Source: JASFTV01 sp050050615 (lineage in GTDB: Bacteria > Desulfobacterota > DSM-4660 > Desulfatiglandales > HGW-15). Taken from it: a DNA stretch of 12,240 nucleotides. The stretch spans positions 1 to 12,240 of the forward strand of contig JASFTV010000080.1 of the NCBI GenBank assembly GCA_050050615.1, in the 5' to 3' direction. Positions 1-7,944 of the stretch are shown piece by piece (the first letter of the stretch is position 1; every line of letters starts with the position of its first letter). Both the position numbers and the translations under genes were made by a program. Under the pieces are notes generated by a model. It saw only the letters and a program-made list of their open reading frames with translations. It ran no database searches and was not told where the DNA came from.

Positions 1-1
1 C

Positions 2-30
2 CCCATGGCTCGCGGCTCGGTGCTCATGGG
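2..30. other. Short inverted repeat at the window edge
   Basis: CCCATG (2-7) and CATGGG (25-30) can pair, with a further GC/GC inside, giving an imperfect hairpin about 110 nt beyond the stop codon of the last metF. There is no T-run inside the window, so a terminator role is only a guess. The rest of 1-136 shows no supported coding region; short open frames there have no ribosome binding site and no recognisable protein. Confidence 0.2.
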
Positions 31-136
31 AATCTAAATCTTGGGCACCGTGGTGGGGCATCTTGTAAATACAGGCACTTAGCTCGTTTAGAAGCGTGTT
101 TTCGATTTACTTTGGACACCAGTGATTTGCATGGTT

Positions 137-1072
137 CTATTCAAGCTTAGGCCTTGGGTGGAGACCGCTTTTCTCCACAATCTCCGGCACCTTTTCCTCC
201 CATTCTATGGCCATGATATGGAATCCCGCTACCCCTTCCACGTCTTTGAGCCGCTGAATGGTCTCTATGCAGATCTTGAGGCCTTCTTCAGGTTGCTTCT
301 CTTTGGCCACACCGCCCATTCTCTTGACCACTTCGTCCGGCACATCCATGCCTGGGACGCGGTTTTTCATATACTTGGCCATGCCTGCGGACTTGAAGGG
401 TGTCACGCCCGCCAGGATATAGACCTTCTCATGCAGGCCGCGGTCCCGGGCCAGTTTCATCCATAATTCAAATTTCTCTAGGTTGTATATGCACTGAGTC
501 TGAATGAACTCAACCCCGGCCGCGATTTTCTTGGCCAGCCTTGGAACACGGATCTCAAAGGGGTCCGCAAAGGGATTGGCAGCGGCACCCACAAACATCC
601 GCGGCGGTCGATCAATCTCGTCCCCTCCAAGAAACTTGCCCTCATCCCTCATGAATCTCACCGTCTGGATCAACTGCATGGAGTCGAGATCAAAGACATT
701 CTGGCCCTTTGGGTTGTCCCCGAATACCTGATGGTCGCCAGAAAGACAGAGGATATTGTAAATGTCGAAAGAGGCAGCGCCCAGAATGTCGCTCTGAAGT
801 CCGGTTCTGTTTCGGTCGCGGGTGACCATTTGCAGAACCGGTTCAAGACCCATCAATTTGAGGTGAATACAGGAAGCCAGGCTGCAAAGACGAGTCACAG
901 AAGTCTGATTATCCGTGATGTTGATGGCATCCACGTGATTCCTAATCATTTCAGCTTTCTTGGTGATCACCCCCGGATCACTGCCTCTGGGGGGACCACA
1001 CTCAGAGGTGACTGCAAGATGGCCAGCCTTAAGTATTCTTTCCAACTTACTCGGCGTTTTCGTCTCCGTCAT
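137..1072 (-). CDS. metF: Methylenetetrahydrofolate reductase, MetF subunit (paralogue 1)
   Basis: Flavin-dependent TIM-barrel enzyme interconverting 5,10-methylene-THF and 5-methyl-THF in the methyl branch of the acetyl-CoA pathway; cytoplasmic. At 311 aa it has the size of a catalytic domain alone. Family residues are visible: Glu24 in SECGPP (E. coli Glu28 position), Asp113 in LCLSGDHQ (Asp120 position) and Gln193 in FIQTQC (Gln183 position), plus the RDRN..LQSDILGA segment. The ATG overlaps the metV stop as ATGA, and an AGGGAGGA ribosome binding site lies 9 nt upstream inside metV, so the two are translationally coupled. It is the last gene of the operon metF-hdrA-mvhD-metV-metF. A close paralogue with the same residue numbering lies at 10578-11510. 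The family is certain; the physiological direction (reductive or oxidative) cannot be read from sequence. Confidence 0.95.
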   Translation of the reverse strand: MTETKTPSKLERILKAGHLAVTSECGPPRGSDPGVITKKAEMIRNHVDAINITDNQTSVTRLCSLASCIHLKLMGLEPVLQMVTRDRNRTGLQSDILGAASFDIYNILCLSGDHQVFGDNPKGQNVFDLDSMQLIQTVRFMRDEGKFLGGDEIDRPPRMFVGAAANPFADPFEIRVPRLAKKIAAGVEFIQTQCIYNLEKFELWMKLARDRGLHEKVYILAGVTPFKSAGMAKYMKNRVPGMDVPDEVVKRMGGVAKEKQPEEGLKICIETIQRLKDVEGVAGFHIMAIEWEEKVPEIVEKSGLHPRPKLE

Positions 1073-1737
1073 TCTCGAACATCCTCCCTTACCACTTTTC
1101 GAGGGCCTCCAGCCCGCTCCGTGGACCAGTCCTTGATGGGCGAAAGCTCCTCATATTCGCCAAGCCTATCGAGCTCTTTGAGTCTGTCAACAATCAACTG
1201 CCACGCACAATCAAGCTCCTTATCTATTTCGCATTTCCCCTTGGTGGAGCCGCCGCAAGGGCCGTTAAGGAGTCTCTTTGCGCACCGGGATACAGGGCAG
1301 ATCCCTGCCGTCCGGGCAAGGATGCACTGACCGCAGCCCTGACAGCGTTCGCTCCAGATGCCCCTCTCTTCTGTGACACCCATAAAACAGGTATCCACTC
1401 CAGGTAAAACCGGTGTCCTAAAATATGTTTCAGCCATGAACTGAACGCCCACACCACATGCAAGGGAGAGGACGACATCGTACTGATCAATGATTTTCCT
1501 GATTTCCTCAAGGTACTCATGATCACACTGACGCTCCAGGGTCACTTCATCTATTTTCACATCTTTTCCGTGATTCATGAAATACATGCGCAAGGCGGAG
1601 GCGAGAACAGCCACCTCTTTCTTTCCACCTGCCTCGCAGACGGTGACACATTCATTGCACCCTAGGACGAGTATTTTGTCATAGATCTTGACTTCTTCAA
1701 CAATCTCCTCAATAGGTTTCTGCTTCGCCACAATCAT
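1069..1737 (-). CDS. metV: MetV, cysteine-rich partner subunit of methylenetetrahydrofolate reductase (paralogue 1)
   Basis: 222-aa cysteine-rich protein of the MTHFR C-terminal (MetV) family, which passes electrons between MetF and its redox partners. Visible cysteines: GCNECVTVC (27, 30, 34), RQCD (71), ACG (94), RCQGCGQC (132, 135, 138), CPVSRC (147, 152), GPCGGS (161), and Cys169 and Cys177. These are probable Fe-S or zinc ligands. I start it at ATG 1737 (MIVAKQKP) because the paralogue at 12175 begins MIVADRKP and a GAGAGG ribosome binding site lies about 10 nt upstream. The frame is open 15 codons further, but those codons have no counterpart in the paralogue. The stop overlaps the metF start (ATGA). 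The gap to mvhD upstream is 111 nt, much longer than the 11 nt in the paralogous module. By gapless hand alignment about 117 of 222 residues match the paralogue. Confidence 0.93.
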   Translation of the reverse strand: MIVAKQKPIEEIVEEVKIYDKILVLGCNECVTVCEAGGKKEVAVLASALRMYFMNHGKDVKIDEVTLERQCDHEYLEEIRKIIDQYDVVLSLACGVGVQFMAETYFRTPVLPGVDTCFMGVTEERGIWSERCQGCGQCILARTAGICPVSRCAKRLLNGPCGGSTKGKCEIDKELDCAWQLIVDRLKELDRLGEYEELSPIKDWSTERAGGPRKVVREDVRE

Positions 1738-1848
1738 AGATCTTTTCCTCTCTTTCTGAACCTGTAGAACGGGTCGCCACACTGAATCATTTTGGCTTTT
1801 CTGGCCAACAGGATGAACGAACGCATGACACCGAAACCATCGTGTCCC

Positions 1849-2280
1849 TCAGGCGGCCAGCTTTTTCTTGGCCAACCTGATGGGATTGGGTCCCATGGCT
1901 TTAATCTTTTCCGTCATCTCTTCCGCAATCCGGACAAATCGGGGGGCTTCACTGGAAGAAAGGTTATACATTTGGACCCTCTCGCCGCCGATCCCCACCT
2001 TCTCCAAGATCTGTTGGGCATGTTCCACCCTTTTCCGTGCCCGGACGTTGCCGTTGTCGTACTGGCAAGCCCCTTCTAGACAGCCTGCCACATAAACACC
2101 GTCAGCCCCTTTTTCAAACGCCCTCAGAATATGAATAATATCCACCTTTCCTGTACAGGGCAGGCAGATGATTTTGATGCTGCTCGGATATTGAAGACGC
2201 ATAGAACCTGCCAGGTCCGCAGCCGTATATCCTCAGAACTGACAACAAAACGCAATGATAATCGGTTGGAAACTGTCCAT
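1849..2280 (-). CDS. mvhD: MvhD-type hydrogenase delta subunit / electron carrier, selenoprotein (Sec16)
   Basis: 143-aa MvhD/FlpD-family Fe-S protein that carries electrons between a donor or acceptor enzyme and HdrA; here it presumably links MetVF to HdrA. Codon 16 is an in-frame TGA (2233-2235). I read through it as selenocysteine: CCQF-U-GYTAADLAG matches the family signature CCxWCSYxxADLAG with Sec at the third Cys. Other conserved Cys are 39 and 42 (CLPC) and 67 and 72 (GCLEGAC). The ATG overlaps the hdrA stop (TAATG), with a GGAGGGAG ribosome binding site just upstream. Translation therefore begins before the TGA; the ATG at 2202, which a standard caller would use, is in mid-domain. 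A SECIS-like hairpin follows the TGA. Alternatives are a pseudogene or sequencing error, both unlikely given the second case in hdrA. Confidence 0.92.
2204..2235 (-). promoter_or_regulatory. Selenocysteine UGA codon plus bacterial SECIS-like hairpin in mvhD
   Basis: The TGA is at 2235-2233. After 14 nt, GGACCT pairs with AGGTTC (2218-2204) to give a 6-bp stem, including one G-T pair, closed by the 3-nt loop GGC. The loop starts 21 nt after the UGA and begins with G. Both features fit bacterial SECIS elements, which lie inside the coding region just 3' of UGA with a guanine at the start of a small apical loop. A GC/GC extension below the stem is possible with a TAT bulge. The structure was paired by hand. 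Confidence 0.75.
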
Positions 2281-5200
2281 TAGACGACTCCCTCCAATAA
2301 GGCATCCACCTTGCTCATCACCTGATCATCCTCATACCAGCTGAGTTGTATGACTTTTGCCGGACACTCGGCAGCACAAACGCCGCAACCACGACAAAGA
2401 GCTTCATCAATCTCGCTCACCCCGTCTTTGTTGATTCGTGGCACGCCGTAAGGGCAGACGCGCACACATATCAGGCATGAGGCACATCTTTCCTGGTCCA
2501 CCTTCGCGGTCACGACGGACAAAGTGATTTCCGACTGGGAAAGAAACGTTGCAGCCCTGGATGCGGCAGCCATGGCCTGTGATAGGGACTCTGAGATGAG
2601 TTTGGGGCCATGGGCTGTACCACAGACGTAAACGCCCTCACTGGCCATGTCAACGGGTCTCAACTTAACATGGGCTTCCATGAAATACCCGTCCGAATTG
2701 ACCGCCAGCTTGAGGATTGAGGCCAATTCCTCAACATCCCCCGCCCGCATCCCAGCGCTGAGGGCGAGGAGATCCGCAGGGAGGCGCAAATCCCTCTGAA
2801 GCACTTGATCTTTGAAGGTGATTGCAAGCCCATCCGCTGCCGCCGTCACCTCCGGCGGTTCATCGCGGTCAAACCTGAAAAAGTGTACCCCCTGCTGTCT
2901 GGCCTCTCGATAAAAGTACTCCAATGGCCCGTAGGTTCGGATATCGCGGTAGAGCACATACACTTCTGTGTCTGGATTGAGTTCCTTGATGTGCAGCGCA
3001 TTCTTGACCGCGTTTTGGCAGCAGATGCGGGAGCAGTTCGGAAACGCCTCGTTTCTGGACCCGACACACTGGATCATCACCACATGCTTAAGGTCATCAG
3101 CCCCTTTCTCATCCAGGCGTTTACCCAACTCAATCTGGGTCAGCACCCTGTCGTCTTCACCGTACAGATACTCCTGGGGTTTGTATTCATTGGCACCTGT
3201 GGCGAGGATCACTGCGCCATGATCGATTCTCCTCTCATACATGCCGGGCCCTACGAGAACTTCAGTGGTAAAGTTCCCTTTGAATCCGCTGAAGCCCACG
3301 ATGAGCGACTCCGTCAATACCTGGATATCTTCATGGTGGGTGACCCTCTCAATCAATTCAAGAAGCAATTCGGGGATGCGCGCTCCCTCAATGGTGTGAC
3401 TCAACTCCCGGCTTAGGCCCCCGAGCTGGGCCTCTTTTTCCACGATCACCACCTCAAAACCCTGATCCGCCAGGCCGAGCGCAGCGCTCATACCGGATAC
3501 GCCACCACCGATGACGAGGGCGCGTTTGTTGACCGTGATCCTCTTCGCTCTTAGGGGCCTCAACAGTGACGCTCTGGCCACGGCCATCCTGACCAGATCC
3601 TTCGCTTTGTCTGTAGCTAATTCAGGATCGCCACTATGAACCCAAGAGTCCTGGTTCCTGATATTGGCCATCTCGAAGAGGTACCTATTCAGTCCGCAGG
3701 CCTGCAAAGTCTCTTGAAAGAGGGGCTCGTGGGTTCTGGGAGAACAGGCCGCCACAACCACCCTGTTAAGATCGTGTTCTTCGATCAATTGCTTCATTCT
3801 GTCCTGCGTGTCCTGGGCACAGGTAAAGAGATTCTGCTCCACGTAGACCACGTGGGGAAGGGCAGAGGCGTAGTCAGCCACGCCCGGGACGTCCACCACG
3901 CCGCTTATGTTCGTGCCGCAATTGCACACAAAGACCCCGATCCTTGGTTCCGCATCCGAAACATCGATCTCTTCCGGTATCTCTTTAGACCTGGTTTCGC
4001 TGCCCCTCGCCTCATGAAGGGCCATGCTTGCCGCACAGGCGGCTGCGCTCGCCTCCATTACCGACTGCGGGATATCCTTTGGGCCCTGGAAAGCCCCGCA
4101 CACATATATACCCTCTTTAGATGTGCTCACAGGGTGGAAGGGATCGGTTCGGCAAAACTGCCCCTCGGTAAGATCGATCTCCAGTTTACTGGCAAACTCC
4201 AAGAGTTCGGGTGAGGTTTCCATCCCCACTGAAAGAACCACCATATCAAATGGCTCTTCAATGAATTCCCCTTTTTCATTCGCATACTTTAGTAGCAAAT
4301 CACCGCTCTCCTCTATGGGGTCGATGGTGTGCACCCTGGAGCGGATAAAACGAACCCCGCGTTTCTCTCGAGCATCGTCATAGTACAGTTCAAAATCTTT
4401 GCCATAGGTGCGCATATCCATGAAAAAAATGGCGCAGTCCAGATCATTTTCAGCATGCTCCTTTGCAATAACGGCCTCTTTTATGGCGTACATGCAACAG
4501 ACTGAGGAGCAATAGCCGTGGTCGCAGCGGTTGATGTCTCTTGAGCCGACACACTGGAGCCAAGCGATTTTCTTTGGTTCTCTTTCGTCAGAAGGCCTCT
4601 TGAGGTGTCCCACATAAGGTCCTGTGGGACTGAGGATCCTTTCAAATTCCAGGCTCGTGACCACGTTTGGCAACTGTGCGTAGTGATAGGTCTCGTACAA
4701 AGTTGGATCAAAAGCTTTGAAACCAGGGGCCAGGATTACGGAACCGACGTTCAGAATGATCTTATCCTCTTGGTCTTCTAAGTTTACCGCCCCAGTGGGG
4801 CAAAACTTCTCGCAAGCCCGACATTTGCCTTTCTGAAAATAGATGCAGTTCTCCTTGTCAATGACGTACTTGAGGGGCACGGCCTGTGAATACTGAACAT
4901 AGATGGCCTTCCTCTTCATGAGGCCTTCATTATATTCACTGTCCACCTTTCTCGGACATTTTTCAGAACATGTCCCGCAAGCGATACATTTTTCAAGATC
5001 CACATAGCGCGGACGTTTGCGTATCTCCACCTCAAACTGACCCTGTTTTCCCCGAATGTCCAATACGTCGCAAAGGGTCAGAAGCTCGATATTGAGATGC
5101 CGGCCGACCTCGACCAGTTTAGGTGAGAGAATTCACATGGAACAATCGTTGGTGGGGAATGTCTTGTCCAGTTGAGACATCACACCACCAATGGAGGCCG

Positions 5201-5324
5201 ATTCTTCCACCACATAAACAAAGTATCCGGAATCCGCAAGGTCCAGGGCAGACTGCATTCCAGCTATGCCGCCCCCAACCACCAGCACCGACCCAGAGGG
5301 TCGGTTGTGTTGCTCATCTGTCAT
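2280..5324 (-). CDS. hdrA: HdrA-like flavin/iron-sulfur electron transfer subunit, double-module selenoprotein (Sec64)
   Basis: 1014-aa HdrA family protein: the FAD-binding, multi-[4Fe-4S] electron hub of heterodisulfide-reductase-type complexes, cytoplasmic. Module 1: Rossmann VVGGGIAG (15-22); NDCSM-U-ILSPK with TGA codon 64 (5133-5135) read as Sec; inserted ferredoxin with Cys113/116/119/123 and 160/168/171/175; CVGSRD...CSSVCC (258-277). Module 2: CNCG (467-470), Rossmann GGGVSG (606-611), QCVGSR...CSRICC, and a C-terminal ferredoxin with Cys947/950/953/957 and 977/980/983/987. A standard caller would split it into a 63-aa fragment and a 927-aa protein starting at TTG 5063. The joined frame gives an unbroken FAD domain. 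Start ATG 5324 has AGAGAGG 9 nt upstream. The metF paralogue lies 64 nt upstream and mvhD overlaps the stop. At 1014 aa it is far longer than methanogen HdrA (about 650 aa). It probably serves the MetVF complex; serving another Hdr complex as well cannot be excluded. Confidence 0.93.
5100..5135 (-). promoter_or_regulatory. Selenocysteine UGA codon plus bacterial SECIS-like hairpin in hdrA
   Basis: The TGA is at 5135-5133. After 15 nt, CTGGTCG pairs with CGGCCGG (5117-5100) to give a 7-bp stem with two G-T pairs and the apical loop AGGT. The loop starts 23 nt after the UGA. The sequence resembles the AGGTCT loop of the E. coli fdhF SECIS element. Position, stem length and loop guanines all fit a bacterial SECIS. 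Found by hand pairing. Confidence 0.8.
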
Positions 5325-5388
5325 TCTTTCAATCCTCTCTGTTTGTTTTTCAGAAAGCGCCAGAAAGCTCCCGTGTCTGGGCGGGGCT

Positions 5389-6264
5389 TCACAGTTTTGC
5401 TTTGTCCAAGATTTGCGGCAGTTTGTCTTCCCAGCCCACAGTGGAAATCAAGACGCCTGCCATTCCCATCTCTTTGATGCGGACGACGATCTCTGCGGCG
5501 AGCCTTATGCATTCCTTAACTTTATCGGGTGCTTTTTGGATGTCCCGGATGACTTCAGGCGGGATAGAGATTCCTTTGATGTTGCGGTCGATGTAGCGAG
5601 CCATGCCTGCGGATTTTAGAAGCAGCACAGTGGGAATGATGGCAGTGTTGTTCGTGCCTATCCGTTTTATGAATTCTTGAAAACGGCGCAGGTCAAATAT
5701 AGGATTTGTGATGACGTATTCAACGCCTAAGTCTATTTTCTTCTTGAGATTTTCCAGCTCTATGGTCAGGAGGCCTCCAGGAGCGCCGGCATCAATGGTT
5801 GACCCCACACAGAAGCTCGCTGTCCCCCTCAATTCAATGCCAGCCAAATCTTTCCCACTCTGAAGCTTTTGAAGCGCTTCAAGGAGTCCCATGAAGTCCA
5901 GGTCATTGACTGCTCTGGCCTGGGGGTGATCCCCATATCTTATGTCCTCGCCGGGGACAACCATAATGTTTTTTATCCCTAGAGCGCCAGCGGCCAGGAT
6001 GTCAGACTGAAGGGCCAAGCGATTTCTGTCGCGGCAACAGAGCTGAAAAACGCTTTCGATTCCCTCCCTTTGAAAAAGGGCACAGCCACCGAGCGAACTT
6101 GCCTTTAGGACGGCATTGGCCATCTCGGGCACAACAATGGCATCCACCCGACCTCTTATGAGATTCGCATTTTCTAGGAACTGTGAGAAGTCCGCCCCTT
6201 TCGGCGGCTCGAATTCCCCAAGAACGACAAATTTCCCAGACTTGATCCTCTCCTGTAACGGCAT
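5389..6264 (-). CDS. MetF-like protein, divergent paralogue with altered active-site residues
   Basis: 291-aa protein of the methylenetetrahydrofolate reductase fold and first gene of the hdrA operon. The fold is recognised from GEFEPPKG, CRDRNRLALQSDILAAGALG, the GDHPQ...NDLDFM segment and LLLKSAGMARYI. Glu17 keeps the first catalytic position. By hand alignment to the two other MetF copies, the Asp of SGDHQ is Glu106 (PGED) and the Gln of FIQTQC is Asn187 (VITNPIFD). NITDNQ is replaced by VVPEMAN. There is no metV beside it. The start is ATG 6264 with GGAGG 8 nt upstream. The stop is 64 nt before hdrA with no terminator between. It may act on another pterin or substrate, be a non-catalytic subunit, or be a regulator of the complex; sequence does not decide. 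I do not assign metF because the catalytic set differs. Confidence 0.85.
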   Translation of the reverse strand: MPLQERIKSGKFVVLGEFEPPKGADFSQFLENANLIRGRVDAIVVPEMANAVLKASSLGGCALFQREGIESVFQLCCRDRNRLALQSDILAAGALGIKNIMVVPGEDIRYGDHPQARAVNDLDFMGLLEALQKLQSGKDLAGIELRGTASFCVGSTIDAGAPGGLLTIELENLKKKIDLGVEYVITNPIFDLRRFQEFIKRIGTNNTAIIPTVLLLKSAGMARYIDRNIKGISIPPEVIRDIQKAPDKVKECIRLAAEIVVRIKEMGMAGVLISTVGWEDKLPQILDKAKL

Positions 6265-6396
6265 CTTGCTAACCTCCGGAAAAGTGGCAACGTAGAAATG
6301 TGGCTTCGACCTTTTACTTTAAGAATTCATTTTTGGCAACCTTATATGCCTCTATTTTGAAACAGAGCTGGTTGAACTTTCAACTCTCAGATAGAG
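6265..6396 (-). promoter_or_regulatory. Probable promoter region of the metF-like/hdrA operon
   Basis: This gap lies between the terminator of the kinase operon and the start of the metF-like gene, so it should hold the promoter of the five-gene operon. It is AT-rich. A 14-bp inverted repeat, GTTGAA-AG-TTCAAC on the minus strand (6384-6371), could be an operator or a small hairpin. TATAAG occurs near 6345-6340, but no good -35 box stands at the right spacing. The region assignment follows from context; no single promoter is certain. Confidence 0.35.
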
Positions 6397-6424
6397 AAAA
6401 ACTCCGGCTGAAGCGGAGCCGGAG
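6397..6424 (-). terminator. Intrinsic terminator of the kinase operon
   Basis: On the minus strand, CTCCGGCT pairs perfectly with AGCCGGAG (8 bp, 7-nt loop, 6424-6402) and is followed directly by TTTTTCTC. It lies about 40 nt after the stop of the receiver-kinase gene. This separates the signalling genes from the metF-like/hdrA operon, which must then have its own promoter. Confidence 0.85.
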
Positions 6425-6465
6425 GCTCGAAGGGCTGAGCTTCTAGGATCTAGAAAAGAAGAGGC

Positions 6466-7944
6466 CTAGACCTCATCTTTCATAACCGGAAGCAGGATTC
6501 TGAATGTTGTCCCCTGATCCACAACGCTTTCTACATCGATGCTGCCGTGATGTGCCTCGACAGCGCCTTTGACAATCGCGAGGCCCAAACCGGTGCCCAT
6601 CACTTTGCGTGTTTTCGGATCTTTCACCCGATAGAATTTGTCAAAGATTTTAGGCAATTCCTCAGGGGGAATGCCGACACCTGTGTCCGTCACCTTGACT
6701 TCAATGTATTCACCCAGCCCCTTTGCAGTAATCGTTACGTGACCGCCTTCGGGAGAATAGTTAATGGCATTCGTGATGAGGTTGTTGAAGATCTCTTCTA
6801 TGCTCTTAGGATCCGCTTGAACGGGTTTGAGATCTTGTTCGGAAAAGGCAATAGCGATACCCTGTTCTCGGGCTCTCGGTTCCATCAAGGCCACGCTTTC
6901 TTTAATGATCTTGCCTACATCCGCGGGCACTCGGTGTTGGACATATTGCCCCGCCTCAAGCTTGGCCACATCAAGCAGGTCGTTAATGAGTTCAAGGAGA
7001 CCGTCAATTTTGTAAGTGCCCCTGTTCACCAAATCCTGCTGCTTTTCACCGAGTTGCCCTGCCATACCTTCCAACAAAACTTGGTTTATCTGGCGCATTG
7101 ATACGAGAGGGCTGCGGAGTTCATGGGCAACCATATTGACAAAGCCTGACTTCATCTGGTCAAGCTGCTTGAAGGCAGTGATATTCTCGAGAACGGTCAC
7201 AGTTCCCACAATGCTTTTCTCTGGCCCGAGAACCGGTGCCGAAATGGCTCTAAGCACGCTCTTGCCGCTTTGGATCTCCTGAAGCGTAGCCTCATTCTCT
7301 GATAATTTGCCACTCAGAATATCCTTTAGGGTGGTTGTAAGCAGCTCATTATCCAAGATTTCGGTCATCGGGAAGGGGTTCTCTATTTTTTTCGATGTCT
7401 CCATCAATCGCATCAGTGCAGGGTTGTGAAGGACCACTTCCAGGTTGCGATTGGTCACCATGACGCCGTTGCCCATGCAGTTGATAATGGTCTTCAAGCG
7501 GCTTTTTTCAAGGTCGAGATCATAAAGATTTCGGGCCTTTTCCTCTTCAAAAAGCCTAGCCTTTTCTTCGAGTTTTCTCTTGTCAGCAGCCTTGCGTACG
7601 GTGATTATGAAATGATCGACCTGAAACGGCTTGGTAATGAAATCATAGGCACCTTTCTTCATGCAGTCTACGGCTGTGTCTACGGTGCCATGGCCGGTGA
7701 TGATGATCACCGGTATGTGCGGATATTGATTGCGCACCACCTCGAGCACTGCTTCCCCGCCCATGACAGGCATCTTCAGGTCAAGAAGCAAGAGGTCGAC
7801 CGGATCATTGGAGAGCACATCAAGGGCAGATTGGCCATTTTCAGCGGTGAGGACATCGTATCCATGTTTCGTTAGGAGCCGGTGGCATCCATCCCTGATT
7901 GGCATTTCATCGTCTACAACCAGAATCGTGACTGTATCCCTCAT
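6466..7944 (-). CDS. Hybrid receiver-PAS-histidine kinase
   Basis: 492-aa cytoplasmic signalling protein with no membrane segment. An N-terminal receiver domain (about 5-120) has acid-pocket Asp11/Asp12, phospho-acceptor Asp55 (LLLLDLKMP), Thr83 and Lys105. A charged helical linker (about 120-150) and a PAS-like domain (about 150-260) follow. The HisKA domain has His274 in MVAHELRSP. The HATPase domain has the N box NNLITNAINYS (387-397), DTGVGIP (420-426), FDKFYR and GTGLGLAI (450-457). The ATG overlaps the stop of the upstream kinase (ATGA), so the two are translationally coupled and very likely act in one phosphorelay, the upstream kinase being a candidate donor for Asp55. No DNA-binding or other output domain is present. 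The target is unknown; proximity to the hdrA operon is only suggestive. Last gene of its unit, followed by an intrinsic terminator. Confidence 0.93.
   Translation of the reverse strand: MRDTVTILVVDDEMPIRDGCHRLLTKHGYDVLTAENGQSALDVLSNDPVDLLLLDLKMPVMGGEAVLEVVRNQYPHIPVIIITGHGTVDTAVDCMKKGAYDFITKPFQVDHFIITVRKAADKRKLEEKARLFEEEKARNLYDLDLEKSRLKTIINCMGNGVMVTNRNLEVVLHNPALMRLMETSKKIENPFPMTEILDNELLTTTLKDILSGKLSENEATLQEIQSGKSVLRAISAPVLGPEKSIVGTVTVLENITAFKQLDQMKSGFVNMVAHELRSPLVSMRQINQVLLEGMAGQLGEKQQDLVNRGTYKIDGLLELINDLLDVAKLEAGQYVQHRVPADVGKIIKESVALMEPRAREQGIAIAFSEQDLKPVQADPKSIEEIFNNLITNAINYSPEGGHVTITAKGLGEYIEVKVTDTGVGIPPEELPKIFDKFYRVKDPKTRKVMGTGLGLAIVKGAVEAHHGSIDVESVVDQGTTFRILLPVMKDEV

Noticed and set aside
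1849..2202. MvhD as a 117-aa protein starting at ATG 2202
   Set aside because: It would lack the CC..U/C signature; the ATG at 2280 has a strong ribosome binding site and overlaps the hdrA stop, and only the TGA interrupts the frame.
2805..3416. 203-aa plus-strand open frame
   Set aside because: It lies antisense inside hdrA, shows no recognisable domain, and its existence follows from the codon use of the real gene.
2280..5063. HdrA as a 927-aa protein starting at TTG 5063
   Set aside because: The start would fall in the middle of the FAD domain; the same frame continues upstream through one TGA to a full Rossmann motif and a well-placed ribosome binding site at 5324.
2280..5324. hdrA and mvhD as pseudogenes with nonsense mutations
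   Set aside because: Each has exactly one TGA, at a conserved Cys codon, with a SECIS-like hairpin behind it and no other damage.
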